A stretch of 63,415 nucleotides of DNA, taken from contig NZ_JAHBAK020000007.1 in NCBI RefSeq assembly GCF_018500155.2, forward strand, positions 1 through 63,415, in the 5' to 3' direction. The DNA comes from Polynucleobacter sp. (GTDB lineage: Bacteria > Pseudomonadota > Gammaproteobacteria > Burkholderiales > Burkholderiaceae). The position numbers and the translations under genes are program-made. The notes beneath the pieces were generated by a model, which saw only the letters and a program-made list of their open reading frames with translations, was not told where the DNA came from and searched no databases. Of this stretch, positions 1 to 9,372 are shown one piece after another (position 1 is the first letter of the stretch; each line of letters begins with the position of its first letter).

Positions 1-1
1 G

Positions 2-97
2 GCTCACGCAGGCACTGAATTTCTTTTGTGCATGAGGGGGCGCTTTCCACATGCTGTTATACAAAAGGTGCAGCCCTTGATTTCCCGTGTTTATTAA
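2..97 (+). CDS. possible 3' end of an upstream gene (partial)
   Basis: One forward frame is open from the left edge to a TAA at 95-97, about 31 codons. Composition becomes sharply AT-rich right at this stop, which is what a gene end followed by a promoter looks like. The translated piece has no motif I recognise. An open frame of this length is not rare by chance, so this is only a weak call. Confidence 0.25.
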   Translation, partial: AHAGTEFLLCMRGRFPHAVIQKVQPLISRVY

Positions 98-145
98 TAT
101 ACTATTAAATATAATATTAATTAATATATTTATTGAGGAATAATC
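93..145 (+). promoter_or_regulatory. AT-rich promoter with a perfect palindrome before the rhodanese gene
   Basis: This block is almost entirely A and T. It holds a consensus -10 hexamer TATAAT at 110-115 and a perfect 14-bp palindrome ATATTAATTAATAT at 114-127 that overlaps the end of the -10. A ribosome binding site GAGGA lies at 135-139, six bases before the ATG at 146. I see no convincing -35. A dimeric regulator bound to the palindrome would cover the promoter. The regulator's identity is inference only: ArsR-family sulfide or persulfide sensors bind AT-rich palindromes before rhodanese genes in other bacteria. Confidence 0.45.
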
Positions 146-526
146 ATGAAAACAGCACATGATTTGGTGGTTCAGGCTAAGGGTGTAATAGCTGAAGTTG
201 GTCTTGCGGATGCGCCAGAGGCAATTCAACAGGCAGATGTCATTATTGATGTGCGCGAGGCAGATGAATATGCTAATGGACATATTCCAGGAGCAATACA
301 CATCCCAAGAGGCCTTTTGGAATTTAAGCTAGACAATGATCCAAGCCTTAGTGCCCGTGATCTGAAAATAGTTTTATATTGCAAAACTAGTGGTCGTGCA
401 GCCTTAGCTGCAAAATCACTAAAAGACATGGGTTATTTGCATGTGCAATCCATTTCGGGTGGTTTTGATGCATGGTTATCCAATGGAAATGACATTGTCA
501 AACCAGAATCGATTAAGTTTGAGTAA
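146..526 (+). CDS. rhodanese-like domain protein (sulfurtransferase)
   Basis: This is a single-domain rhodanese of 126 residues. The family moves sulfane sulfur from thiosulfate or persulfides to thiol acceptors through a cysteine persulfide. The expected elements are visible: the DVREADEYANGHIPGA segment around residues 35-50, the active-site loop CKTSGR starting at Cys79, and the closing GGFDAW motif near residue 105. There is no signal peptide or membrane segment, so it should be cytoplasmic. An OsmC-family gene follows 41 bases downstream on the same strand, so the two probably form a small sulfur or peroxide detoxification unit. The ATG has a good GAGGA site six bases upstream. The physiological sulfur acceptor cannot be told from sequence. 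Confidence 0.9.
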   Translation: MKTAHDLVVQAKGVIAEVGLADAPEAIQQADVIIDVREADEYANGHIPGAIHIPRGLLEFKLDNDPSLSARDLKIVLYCKTSGRAALAAKSLKDMGYLHVQSISGGFDAWLSNGNDIVKPESIKFE

Positions 527-567
527 TATGATTTTGTATTTATTTGATCAAGTTAAAGGAGTATTTA

Positions 568-1017
568 GTGAGTGGTGAGCCATCGGTAAGACTAGTTCAG
601 CGGGCGGATTATCAATTCGCTATTTATTACAACGAGGAGCGAGATCCTATTTATGGTGATGAACCACCGCCCCTTGGGAAATCAGAAGGAGCAACGCCCT
701 CACAGTTTCTTTTGGCTGGAGTCGCCAATTGCCTATCAGATTCTCTGCTTTTTGCATTGAGAAAATTTAAGCAAAATCCGGAGCCGATTGAAACGAGAGC
801 ACGTTGTGAAATTGGTAGGAATGAACAAAACCGGTTACGTATTCTGGCAATATTCGTAGATATACATATTGGGGTACCAGGCGCAACTTTGGAAAATTTG
901 GAGCGCGTTTTGGCGCAATTTCAGGACTTTTGCACCGTGTCTTCCAGTGTCAGTCTTGGTATACCTGTGAATGTCACCGTTGTAGATTCAGAAGGTAAGA
1001 AGCTTTACCCACAATAG
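568..1017 (+). CDS. OsmC family protein (thiol-dependent peroxidase type)
   Basis: This OsmC/Ohr superfamily protein of 149 residues has two conserved cysteines, at about residues 55 (within GVANCLSDSL) and 122 (within FCTVSS). They match the peroxidatic and resolving cysteines of the family, which reduces organic hydroperoxides. I start it at GTG 568 because AAAGGAG lies just upstream with proper spacing. A longer frame from TTG 544 would add eight residues without a ribosome binding site. It follows the rhodanese gene, and the pair fits reactive sulfur or organic peroxide stress. The subfamily (OsmC, YhfA-like or other) is uncertain. Confidence 0.85.
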   Translation: MSGEPSVRLVQRADYQFAIYYNEERDPIYGDEPPPLGKSEGATPSQFLLAGVANCLSDSLLFALRKFKQNPEPIETRARCEIGRNEQNRLRILAIFVDIHIGVPGATLENLERVLAQFQDFCTVSSSVSLGIPVNVTVVDSEGKKLYPQ

Positions 1018-1041
1018 CCGAAGTTAAGGTGATGCAGTTGA

Positions 1042-1070
1042 CGTTATATGGGTTTCAATCCCATATAACG
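1042..1070. terminator. hairpin between convergent genes
   Basis: An 11-bp perfect inverted repeat, CGTTATATGGG at 1042-1052 and CCCATATAACG at 1060-1070, is separated by a 7-base loop. It lies between the convergent OsmC and lysS genes. Neither side has a clean T tract, so it may be a weak bidirectional terminator or a 3'-end protecting hairpin. Confidence 0.5.
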
Positions 1071-1091
1071 CTTACATTTAATCTGTATTTC

Positions 1092-2636
1092 TTACTCTTC
1101 CTCGCGACGCAAATGCGGGAACAGAATCACATCACGAATGTTCGGCGCATCAGTCAAAAGCATCACTAAGCGATCGATGCCGATGCCGCAACCGCCTGTT
1201 GGAGGCATGCCATATTCCAGAGCGCGAATAAAGTCATGGTCAAAGTACATTGCTTCTTCATCGCCAGCTTCTTTTTGCTCGACTTGCTTTCGGAAGCGAT
1301 TGGCTTGATCTTCAGCATCATTTAATTCAGAGAAGCCGTTGGCAATTTCGCGACCGGTAATGAATAGTTCAAAGCGTTCGGTGATACCAGGTCGTGTGTC
1401 CGATTCTCTAGCAAGAGGGCTAACTTCAATAGGGTAGTCAATGATGTAGGTAGGTTCCCAAAGGTGCTCTTCAGCAACCAATTCGAATAAAGCTAATTGC
1501 AAGGCGCCAATCCCAGCATTCTTGAGGGCTGGAGAGTCTGGGTTCTCGCCACCTTTTTTCAATTCAGCACGAATGAATGCAGCATCTTCTAACTGAGCAG
1601 CCTCATAGTTTTTGCCGGAATGACCGCAATACTTGAGGATCGCTTCATTGATCGTCAAACGTTGGAAGGGTTTGCTCAAATCGAGTTCACGACCTTGATG
1701 GGTTAATACTGCAGTGCCTTGTGCATCGATTGCTGCCGCACGAATTAAGCCTTCAGTGAAATCCATTAACCAACGGTAGTCGGTATACGCTGCGTAGAAC
1801 TCCATCATCGTGAATTCTGGATTGTGACGCGGACTCACGCCTTCGTTGCGGAAGTTGCGGTTGATTTCAAAAACACGCTCGAAACCACCAACAACCAAGC
1901 GCTTAAGATAGAGCTCTGGCGCAATACGCAAGAACATCTGCATATCTAGTGCATTGTGATGTGTGATGAAGGGTTTAGCTGCGGCTCCGCCAGGGATCGG
2001 GTGGAGCATTGGTGTCTCTACTTCCATGAAGTCCGCATCAAGCATGTGGCGACGCAGGGATGCGATGGCTTTGCTGCGTGCTTTAAATGTCTCACGACTT
2101 TCTGGATTGACGATCAAATCAACGTAGCGTTGACGATATTTAGTCTCCAAATCTGAAAGGCCATGGAACTTATCAGGTAGCGGGCGTAGTGATTTGCTGA
2201 GTAAACGCAAATTACTGCATTCGACTGAAAGCTCACCCTTATTGGTCTTAAAGAGGTTGCCTTCTGCGCTGATAAAGTCGCCCATATCCCAATGTTTAAA
2301 GGCGTTATGCGTATCGGCGCCGGTTAACTCATCATTGATATAGAACTGAATTTGTCCACTGCGATCTTGAATAGTAGCAAAGCTGGCTTTTCCCATGACG
2401 CGTTTCAGAATCATGCGTCCAGCGACTTTGACATGAATCTTTTTGGTAGCTAGCTCTTCTTTTGTCAGGCCGTCATAGTGGGCATGGAGGTCAGCAGCTA
2501 AATGGGTCGGTACAAAATCGTTTGGAAAAGCAACTCCGTTTTGACGAAGCTTGGCAAGCTTTTCACGACGCTCAGCAATGATGTGATTTTCATCAACTGC
2601 TTCGGTAACTGGGGGCAAATTCGTTTTATCGTTCAT
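1092..2636 (-). CDS. lysS: lysyl-tRNA synthetase, class II
   Basis: This enzyme attaches lysine to tRNA-Lys using ATP in the cytoplasm. The protein has 514 residues, normal for bacterial class II LysRS. An N-terminal OB-fold anticodon-binding domain (about 65-170) precedes the class II catalytic core. Motif 2 appears as [20 protein letters not shown] and motif 3 as [14 protein letters not shown] near the C terminus. The gene is 11 bases downstream of prfB, with recJ further upstream, the same recJ-prfB-lysS order as in E. coli. It is probably the last gene of that operon. The ATG at 2636 is supported by the family's N-terminal length. Confidence 0.97.
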   Translation of the reverse strand: MNDKTNLPPVTEAVDENHIIAERREKLAKLRQNGVAFPNDFVPTHLAADLHAHYDGLTKEELATKKIHVKVAGRMILKRVMGKASFATIQDRSGQIQFYINDELTGADTHNAFKHWDMGDFISAEGNLFKTNKGELSVECSNLRLLSKSLRPLPDKFHGLSDLETKYRQRYVDLIVNPESRETFKARSKAIASLRRHMLDADFMEVETPMLHPIPGGAAAKPFITHHNALDMQMFLRIAPELYLKRLVVGGFERVFEINRNFRNEGVSPRHNPEFTMMEFYAAYTDYRWLMDFTEGLIRAAAIDAQGTAVLTHQGRELDLSKPFQRLTINEAILKYCGHSGKNYEAAQLEDAAFIRAELKKGGENPDSPALKNAGIGALQLALFELVAEEHLWEPTYIIDYPIEVSPLARESDTRPGITERFELFITGREIANGFSELNDAEDQANRFRKQVEQKEAGDEEAMYFDHDFIRALEYGMPPTGGCGIGIDRLVMLLTDAPNIRDVILFPHLRREEE

Positions 2637-2647
2637 ATTAGTAAAAA

Positions 2648-3752
2648 TTAAACACCTTGTTTCAGGCTAGCTTCAATAAATGCATCGAGATCGCCGTCCA
2701 ATACTTTTTGGGTATTAGAAATCTCAACGTTAGTACGTAAATCTTTAATACGGCTTTGATCCAAAACATAAGAGCGGATTTGATGACCCCAGCCCACATC
2801 GGTTTTGCTTGCTTCTAATTTATCTTGCTCAGCACGGCGTTTTTGCATTTCATGCTCATAGAGTCTTGACTTGAGCATACTCATTGCCTCAGCGCGATTA
2901 CGATGCTGGCTACGGTCATTTTGACACTGCACCACAATTCCTGTTGGTATATGGGTTAAGCGCACAGCAGAGTCAGTTTTATTGATGTGCTGACCGCCAG
3001 CCCCAGAGGCGCGGTAGGTGTCAGTACGAATATCGGCGGGATTGACTTCAATCTCAATCGAGTCATCAATCTCAGGATAGACATAGATTGAGGCAAAGGA
3101 GGTGTGGCGTCCATTGGAGGAGTCAAATGGTGACTTACGCACTAAACGGTGAACACCTGTTTCTGAGCGCAGATGTCCATAAGCATATTCACCATCGACC
3201 TTAATGGTTGCGCTTTTAATGCCAGCTACATCCCCATCAGACTCTTCTAGTATTTCAGTTTTATAGCCTTTGCTCTCGCAATATTTGAGATATTGGCGAT
3301 AGAGCATGCTGTCCCAATCCCATGCCTCAGTGCCCCCAGCACCCGCTTGAATTTCAATAAAACAGTTCCATGAATCCATTTCGTTATGGAACATACGACG
3401 AAATTCAAGATCATTAATGACTTTGCTGTAACCCTCAACATCTTGTTCGATGGCGGCAATCGTTTCAAAATCACCTTCTTCTTTTGCCATATCAAAGAGC
3501 TCGATTGCTCCTGTGATGTTGTTGTTTAAGTCGGTGAGGGTTGCGACAACACCATCGAGCAATTTCTTTTCTTTGCCCAATGCTTGTGCTTTTTTTTGAT
3601 CATCCCAAATGGTGGGATCTTCTAGGATTGAATTGACTTCAGTAAGGCGGCGTGACTTTACTTCGAAGTCAAAGATACCCCCGTAGAGCTTGCTCACGAT
3701 TGAGCAGATCAGACAAGGTATTTGAAATGGTATTTAGTTGTTCGGCTTCCAT
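2648..3752 (-). CDS. prfB: peptide chain release factor 2, made by programmed +1 frameshift
   Basis: RF2 recognises UGA and UAA stop codons and triggers peptide release. The full protein is about 367 residues: 27 codons from ATG at 3752, a +1 shift at an in-frame TGA, then 340 residues in the second frame. The main frame shows the stop-codon-reading tripeptide SPF (about 207-209) and the catalytic GGQ (about 252-254) inside [19 protein letters not shown]. The GTG at 3697 that opens the uninterrupted second frame is not the true start: a TAG lies two codons upstream of ATG 3752, and the encoded N terminus fits RF2. RF2 level sets the frameshift rate, giving autoregulation. The gene sits between recJ and lysS. 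Confidence 0.96.
3669..3683 (-). promoter_or_regulatory. RF2 programmed frameshift site
   Basis: Read on the minus strand the codons are CGG GGG TAT CTT TGA followed by C. The G-rich stretch acts as an internal Shine-Dalgarno-like element. CTT is the slippery codon, TGA is codon 28 of the first frame, and the following C weakens termination. Spacing and the slippery core match the E. coli prfB site (AGG GGG TAT CTT TGA C). When RF2 is scarce the ribosome slips one base and continues as GAC in the long frame. Confidence 0.95.
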
Positions 3753-3792
3753 CCCCTAATTATAAGGGGGTTATAGGGGGCGCTTCTGGGAA

Positions 3793-5556
3793 CTAGCCAG
3801 CTACTGAGCTTTCGTCGTGCGCCTCAATCATCAGCTGTACTCGGGCTTGACCTTGATAGCGATCGGTTACCAAGCGGTAAGCAAGTTTGGCTGTCGCTGG
3901 TAGGCTCTGTGTGCGGTTAAACCATACAGCGGTTAGCGGCGCTCCATTTGTATTGGACGAGGCACTCTCAGTCATGGGGCGAACCATCAGACGAAGATGC
4001 TTTTCTTTCATCAAGCTCTGCGAGATGATCTCAAACTCTCCATAAAACACCGGCTGAGGAAAGCCTTGCCCCCAGATTTCTTCTGCGAGTAAATCACCAA
4101 TTTCGGGGGTAAATTCCGAAGGGAGGAGTGCGCCATCATGGGGGTGGCGACGCTCGAGAATGTCATCGGTTAGCAAACTATCAGCCACTTCCTGAAAGCA
4201 GCGATCAAACTTTGCAAAATCATCTTTACGTATGGTGAGTCCTGCAGCCATCGCATGTCCGCCAAATTTTAGGATAAGGCCAGGCTCGCGCTTAGAGACC
4301 ATATCGAGCGCATCACGCAAATGAAAGCCCGTTAGTGATCTACCCGAACCTCGTAATTCTTCACCAGTATTCCCATCGGGTGCAAAAACAATGGCAGGGC
4401 GATTAAAACGTTCTTTTAAGCGCGAGGCCACAATACCAACAACACCTTGATGCCATTCAGGATGCCAGAGGCAAATGCTATTGCGTTGCGCGATAGTTCC
4501 TGAGAGCTGTTCTTCTGAGAGGTTTGCTAATGCTGTCTCTTGCATTCCTGTTTCGATGACACGCCGTTCACGGTTAATGCGATCAAGCTCTTGGGCTAAT
4601 GCCATAGCCTCATCAGGGTGATCTGTAAGTAGTAGTCGAATACCCAGCGTCATATCCGCCAAACGCCCAGCAGCATTGAGTCTAGGACCGATTGCAAATC
4701 CAAGATCAAAGCTATTTGCCTTACGAGGATCGCGTCCGGCGACCTGAAACAATGCTTGTATGCCAGGTTGAGCAATGCCCGCGCGAATGCGTTTTAATCC
4801 ATTGGCAACCAGAATGCGATTATTGCGATCAAGGTGTGCAACGTCAGCAACGGTGCCTAGGGCGACAAGATCCAAAAGATTTTCTACTTTAGGCTGAGTT
4901 TCATTCGTGAACTTACCGCGTTTGCGTAGCTCTGCACGCAAGGCTACTAAAACATAAAACATGACCCCAACACCTGCTAATGCTTTACTTGAAAAAGTAC
5001 AGCCAGGTTGATTGGGATTCACAATTGCAGCTGCTTTTGGTAACCGATCACCGGGAAGATGGTGGTCAGTCACAATCACTTCCATGCCTAATTCACGCGC
5101 GCGATCTACACCAGCTTCACTCGCTATCCCGTTATCAACGGTAATGAGGTACTTGGGCTTAGGGTTTTGTTGTGCAGCAAGCTCAACTACCTCAGGGGTG
5201 AGACCATAACCCATCGTAAAGCGATTTGGCACCAGAAACTGTATGGGCGTATCAATACCCCCCAACATTTTTAGCCCTCGCAATCCTACGGTGCAGGCTG
5301 TAGCCCCATCGCAGTCGTAATCTGCAACGATCAGCATGGACTCTTTTTTCTCCAGAATATCGGCAAGCAGATATGCAGTGCTAAGACAATTTTTGAGTTC
5401 GGTTGGAGAGAGTAGATGTTTTAATTCCAGCGGTAGTTCGTCAGGCGATTCAAGACCGCGCGCAGCGTATAACCTTGCCAACAGTGGATGTAAGCCACTT
5501 TGCTGCAACCAGATTGCAGTTCGTTCGGAAAACGGACGTTGTGAAAACAGGCTCAT
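3793..5556 (-). CDS. recJ: single-stranded-DNA-specific exonuclease RecJ
   Basis: RecJ is a 5'-to-3' exonuclease on single-stranded DNA that acts in RecF-pathway recombination, mismatch repair and base excision repair. The 587-residue protein carries the DHH phosphoesterase motifs DYDCDGAT (79-86) and TDHH (163-166). The DHHA1 motif GGHAMAAGLTI lies near residue 430 and an OB-fold tail follows. Length is close to the E. coli enzyme (577). Its ATG overlaps the stop of the upstream RpfE-type gene in an ATGA arrangement, which suggests translational coupling. prfB and lysS follow. Confidence 0.96.
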   Translation of the reverse strand: MSLFSQRPFSERTAIWLQQSGLHPLLARLYAARGLESPDELPLELKHLLSPTELKNCLSTAYLLADILEKKESMLIVADYDCDGATACTVGLRGLKMLGGIDTPIQFLVPNRFTMGYGLTPEVVELAAQQNPKPKYLITVDNGIASEAGVDRARELGMEVIVTDHHLPGDRLPKAAAIVNPNQPGCTFSSKALAGVGVMFYVLVALRAELRKRGKFTNETQPKVENLLDLVALGTVADVAHLDRNNRILVANGLKRIRAGIAQPGIQALFQVAGRDPRKANSFDLGFAIGPRLNAAGRLADMTLGIRLLLTDHPDEAMALAQELDRINRERRVIETGMQETALANLSEEQLSGTIAQRNSICLWHPEWHQGVVGIVASRLKERFNRPAIVFAPDGNTGEELRGSGRSLTGFHLRDALDMVSKREPGLILKFGGHAMAAGLTIRKDDFAKFDRCFQEVADSLLTDDILERRHPHDGALLPSEFTPEIGDLLAEEIWGQGFPQPVFYGEFEIISQSLMKEKHLRLMVRPMTESASSNTNGAPLTAVWFNRTQSLPATAKLAYRLVTDRYQGQARVQLMIEAHDESSVAG

Positions 5557-6542
5557 TTAGAAACCACTTCACTCCAAGGGAGCAGCTCTTTTGTTTTCCA
5601 GAATGCCCATGATTTTTTGTATATATCTTTTGCGCTAAATATCCGCTCACGCAACTTTCCATTGGGAAAATCGATCAGCATCAATTCATCTATTTGATGA
5701 TGTGTAAAGGATGCGCAGATCTTAGGCCAGAACAATTCTGGTTGATTGGACCACACAAATGCGCCAGCAAGATTTTCATTCGGTCGGTTCGGGCTATATG
5801 AAATGCCTAAAAGTTTTGCTAGACCTGCAAGTAAAGGATGGTCGCCGTAGCAATGTGTTGACTGCTTGAGCGGCTCTGGCGGGTTGACATCGCTCAGTTT
5901 GCCAATACCGCTGATCCATATAGAGTTGATACTTGGCATGCCATGTTGTTCTCGCGCTTCATTGACCGGATCAATATGCCAAAGCATTTGAATTTCATTT
6001 TGTAATTTACGCCAGCGTTTCGCAATACCTTCTTCTTGTGAATCACGGGGCATCCACCAATCAATATTGCGACCATGGGCTTGATCCACACTGTAAGTTG
6101 CAAGGCTGGTAAATGGACCAGCCGGTAAAAACCAGAACTGTTTGTTGTGAAATAAAACGGGATGATGAAAATCCTCTTCTATTAGTGGCAGCGCAGATCG
6201 AAGAAGTTTGGATGATTCATTCTCTGTCAGATCAATCTGATTTTGACCCATCAAAATGAGGTGGTCACGCGTAGCATGCAGATGAACAGGCTGAAGGCAT
6301 GCGATGGATTCATTGGGATCAAACGATATATTGGTTTGACTCAACAGCAGAATAGGGGCGCTTGGAACCAGCTCGCCCAGTAAATATCGCTCATGGGGCA
6401 GGCCTTTAGATGGCTTATCTCCAAAATCTGCGGCATCCAATGCATCCTCGCCAGATAGCATCAGGGTTAGGCGCCGGATATTGCCAGTGGAGACTAGGGG
6501 GGTGCTTGGGTTGGATTGCATTTCCCTAATTTTAGGTGGCAT
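5553..6542 (-). CDS. RpfE-type conserved protein upstream of recJ
   Basis: This is a 329-residue soluble protein without signal peptide or membrane segments. The region around SIACLQPVHLHATRDHLIL and its position directly before recJ resemble the beta/gammaproteobacterial family annotated as RpfE-type regulatory protein or cofactor-independent phosphoglycerate mutase-like. That family name is recalled, not tested, and no biochemical role is visible. Two Trp-rich stretches (IDWWMPRD, KQFWFLPAG) are notable. The stop codon overlaps the recJ start by four bases (ATGA), so the two are co-expressed. The start could be ATG 6542 or the in-frame ATG at 6521. It is transcribed divergently from lolC with only 46 bases between. 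Confidence 0.6.
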   Translation of the reverse strand: MPPKIREMQSNPSTPLVSTGNIRRLTLMLSGEDALDAADFGDKPSKGLPHERYLLGELVPSAPILLLSQTNISFDPNESIACLQPVHLHATRDHLILMGQNQIDLTENESSKLLRSALPLIEEDFHHPVLFHNKQFWFLPAGPFTSLATYSVDQAHGRNIDWWMPRDSQEEGIAKRWRKLQNEIQMLWHIDPVNEAREQHGMPSINSIWISGIGKLSDVNPPEPLKQSTHCYGDHPLLAGLAKLLGISYSPNRPNENLAGAFVWSNQPELFWPKICASFTHHQIDELMLIDFPNGKLRERIFSAKDIYKKSWAFWKTKELLPWSEVVSK

Positions 6543-6588
6543 TTGAATATTCCACCGGCTTGTCTTAGCAATTGTCTAAACTGTAGCC

Positions 6589-7851
6589 ATGTTGAGACTT
6601 CCCATCGAACTAGAGATTGGCCTGCGCTATACCCGCTCTAAGCGGCGTAAGGCCGTCGGCAAGCGAGATGGCTTTCTTTCCTTCATCTCAGGAATCTCGA
6701 CTGCTGGCATAGCCCTGGGCGTAGCTTCTCTGATTGTAGTTTTATCCGTTATGAACGGCTTTCAGAAAGAAGTTCGCGATCGCATGCTTTCCGTGCTTTC
6801 CCATGTCGAGATCACCTCTCCAGAGGGTTTAGCAAATTGGGAGTCTCTTGCTGCCAAAGTGGCTACACAACCTCATGTTATCGGTGTTTCCCCAATAGTC
6901 AGTTCACAAGGTTTGCTTACCCGCGAGAATGTCATGCGTGGTGTGGCTATTCGTGGTGTCTCACCTGCGGATGAAGGCAAGGTATCAGACCTACCCAAGC
7001 AATTTGTATCGGGCAATATTGATGATCTCAAGCCGGGTGCTTTTGGTGTAGCCCTAGGCGCACAACTTGCTTCCATTGTTGGTGCTCGCATGGGAGACAG
7101 GATTAATTTAATCGTTCCTGAAAGTGATTTAACGCCTGCAGGCTCAATGCCTAGAATGCGCACACTGCAAGTGGTTGGTATTGTCGATAGCGGCCATTAT
7201 GAATATGACAGCTCTCTGGCCATCATGCATTGGAAAGACGCTGCGGCTTTATTGCGCTTGCATGACCCATCCGGTTTACGCGTTAAGGTGGATGATATGC
7301 AGCGTGCTCCTGATATAGCAAATGAATTAGCAACTGTAGTTCCCCAGGCTTTATGGGTTACAGATTGGTCACGTACTAATCGAAATTGGTTTGCGGCAGT
7401 TCAAACTGAAAAGAAAATGATGTTCATCATTTTGACTTTAATTATTGCAGTCGCCGCTTTTAATTTGGTATCGACCTTAGTCATGACGGTGAATGAAAAA
7501 CAAGCTGATATTGCCATCTTAAGAACGATGGGTGCAAGCCCTGGCATGATTCAGAGAATTTTTCTTGTGCAAGGTCTAGCAATAGGCTTGTTAGGTTCTT
7601 TGGCTGGGGTAGCACTCGGATTACTCATAGCACTAAATATTGATGTCATTGTTCCTACGATTGAAGCAATTTTCCGAGTGCGTTTCTTGCCGCGCGAAGT
7701 GTATTTCATCAGTGAACTTCCTTCAGATGTAAGGGCGGGCGATGTGCTTACGGTTGGGCTAATGGCGTTTGGCTTATCTGTTCTTGCCACCTTGTACCCA
7801 AGTCGTCGTGCAGCTAAGGTGCAGCCTGCGGAGGCGCTCAGATATGAGTAA
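6589..7851 (+). CDS. lolC: lipoprotein-releasing ABC transporter permease (LolC/LolE family)
   Basis: This is the inner-membrane permease of the Lol system, which releases outer-membrane lipoproteins to the periplasmic carrier LolA. The 420-residue protein has one N-terminal membrane segment (about 28-50, [19 protein letters not shown]), a large periplasmic MacB-like domain, and three C-terminal segments of the FtsX domain. It overlaps the ATPase gene lolD by eight bases. Only one permease gene is present here, so the complex may use two copies or a second permease encoded elsewhere. No clear ribosome binding site precedes ATG 6589. A weak TAAACT lies at 6577-6582, so a very short leader is possible. 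Confidence 0.93.
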   Translation: MLRLPIELEIGLRYTRSKRRKAVGKRDGFLSFISGISTAGIALGVASLIVVLSVMNGFQKEVRDRMLSVLSHVEITSPEGLANWESLAAKVATQPHVIGVSPIVSSQGLLTRENVMRGVAIRGVSPADEGKVSDLPKQFVSGNIDDLKPGAFGVALGAQLASIVGARMGDRINLIVPESDLTPAGSMPRMRTLQVVGIVDSGHYEYDSSLAIMHWKDAAALLRLHDPSGLRVKVDDMQRAPDIANELATVVPQALWVTDWSRTNRNWFAAVQTEKKMMFIILTLIIAVAAFNLVSTLVMTVNEKQADIAILRTMGASPGMIQRIFLVQGLAIGLLGSLAGVALGLLIALNIDVIVPTIEAIFRVRFLPREVYFISELPSDVRAGDVLTVGLMAFGLSVLATLYPSRRAAKVQPAEALRYE

Positions 7852-8527
7852 GGTTTTAATTAGCAAAGGACTAGCAAAAACCTACGGACTAGGCACAACA
7901 GCAGTTGAGGTGCTGAAATCGGTAGATCTTGAAGTTGCTCCCTCTGAAAAAGTAGCCATTGTCGGAGCTTCTGGTTCGGGGAAAAGTACCTTGCTGCATC
8001 TCTTGGGCGGTCTTGATACCCCAAGCGCAGGTTCCGTTTTCTTGGATGGTGCCAATATCAACCAGTTGTCCGTGGCGAAGTTAGATCGGATGCGGAATCA
8101 ACGATTAGGCTTCATATATCAATTTCATCATCTTTTGGATGAACTCACCGCAGTTGAAAATGTTGCTCTGTTATTACGTATACGTGGATTGAGCAATGAT
8201 GAATCTATGGAGAAGGCAAGCCATATGCTCAAAGCGGTTGGTCTAGCTAAGCGTGAGTTGCATACTCCAGCCGAATTGTCCGGTGGGGAGCGCCAACGGG
8301 TAGCCGTTGCAAGAGCTTTGGTTGGAAATCCCGCCTGCGTTCTAGCAGATGAGCCTACAGGTAACTTAGACACAGAGACTGCAGACGTTGTCTTTGATTT
8401 GATGCTAAATATTGCTAGGGAACAAGGTACAGCTTTTGTGATTGTGACGCATGATCCTGTGCGCGCAAAACGTTGTGACCGTATCTTGCACTTAGAACGT
8501 GGAGTGCTCAAGACATTTTCAGAGTGA
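7844..8527 (+). CDS. lolD: lipoprotein-releasing ABC transporter ATP-binding protein LolD
   Basis: This ATPase powers the LolCDE-type lipoprotein export complex. The 227-residue protein shows Walker [10 protein letters not shown], the ABC signature [15 protein letters not shown], and Walker B with the switch DEPTGNLD. I start it at ATG 7844, which has GGAGG upstream and overlaps the lolC stop by eight bases. A longer open frame from 7769 would add 25 residues unlike the family. The next gene, tatD, begins at or just after the stop codon. LolD stands out as an LPT-family ABC protein, close to MacB and FtsE ATPases, but its position after lolC decides the call. Confidence 0.95.
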   Translation: MSKVLISKGLAKTYGLGTTAVEVLKSVDLEVAPSEKVAIVGASGSGKSTLLHLLGGLDTPSAGSVFLDGANINQLSVAKLDRMRNQRLGFIYQFHHLLDELTAVENVALLLRIRGLSNDESMEKASHMLKAVGLAKRELHTPAELSGGERQRVAVARALVGNPACVLADEPTGNLDTETADVVFDLMLNIAREQGTAFVIVTHDPVRAKRCDRILHLERGVLKTFSE

Positions 8528-8547
8528 TTGCTAAGGATGCACATCCT

Positions 8548-9372
8548 ATGTGGATAGATACTCACTGTCACTTAGATGCACCTGAGTTTGCAGGCCAACT
8601 ACCAAAAATCGTTGCGGCCGCAAAGATAAAGAATGTCCAGGCAATTTTGTTGCCAGCGGTCAAAGCAGCAGATTTTCAAAATGTCAAAAGTATTGCATCT
8701 CAATTTAGCAAAGAGATTCCAGGTTTGGCATATACATTAGGAATTCATCCGCTGTATACCAATCAAGAAAGCGAACAAGATCTAGCAATTTTAGATAAAC
8801 AAATTGAGGAATCACTCACTGATCCAAGATTTATTGGCATTGGGGAGATTGGTTTAGATTACTTTGTTGAAGGCTTAGATCCTCAACGGCAAGCATATAT
8901 CTTTCACACTCAATTAGACCTTGCACAAAAATACCAATTACCAGTGATTCTGCATGTGCGTCGCTCTCAGGATGCCATTTTGAAAGCTCTTAGGCGGCGC
9001 AAACTTACCGGGGGAATTGCACATGCTTTTAATGGAAGTTTTCAACAGGCAGAACAATTTATTCAATTGGGCTTTAAATTAGGTTTTGGCGGTGCAGCTA
9101 CTTATGAGCGTGCGCTACAAATTCGAAGACTATTAGTGGATCTGCCATTCGATAGTATCGTTACCGAGACTGACTCACCCGATATTCCCCCGGCTTGGTT
9201 AAAGCAAGAGGGGGTGAAATTCAACGAGCCTGCATTTGTTGCCAGAATTGCTAAAGAGTTAGCAGTGATTCGGGGTGTATCCGCTGAGCAATTTGCCACT
9301 GTTGTATGGCAAAACGCAATGCAGGTATTGCCACGATGGTCGGATTTATGTGCTGGTTTAACTCTCAAATAG
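8548..9372 (+). CDS. tatD: TatD family metal-dependent DNase
   Basis: TatD/YcfH enzymes are amidohydrolase-fold nucleases that use divalent metals. Metal ligands and conserved blocks are visible: DTHCHLD at the N terminus, GEIGLDY, ILHVRRSQD, HAFNG, and TETDSPDIPP near the C terminus. From ATG 8548 it has 274 residues and begins with the family-typical MWIDTHCHLD, with AAGGA ten bases upstream. A GTG at 8524 overlapping the lolD stop would add eight residues. The TAG stop lies in a tRNA-like sequence that begins at 9363, so the last residues may have been reset by that element. The cellular substrate is not evident. Confidence 0.9.
   Translation: MWIDTHCHLDAPEFAGQLPKIVAAAKIKNVQAILLPAVKAADFQNVKSIASQFSKEIPGLAYTLGIHPLYTNQESEQDLAILDKQIEESLTDPRFIGIGEIGLDYFVEGLDPQRQAYIFHTQLDLAQKYQLPVILHVRRSQDAILKALRRRKLTGGIAHAFNGSFQQAEQFIQLGFKLGFGGAATYERALQIRRLLVDLPFDSIVTETDSPDIPPAWLKQEGVKFNEPAFVARIAKELAVIRGVSAEQFATVVWQNAMQVLPRWSDLCAGLTLK

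Noticed and set aside
2648-3697. RF2 as a simple 349-codon gene starting at GTG 3697
   Set aside because: The N-terminal residues in that frame do not fit RF2, and the frameshift signal with ATG 3752 explains the family's N terminus.
6577-6591. Leaderless lolC transcript from TAAACT at 6577-6582
   Set aside because: No -35 at usable distance; the missing Shine-Dalgarno alone is weak evidence.
7769-7843. 25-residue N-terminal extension of LolD
   Set aside because: It is lolC sequence read in another frame; ATG 7844 has a good ribosome binding site and the family length.
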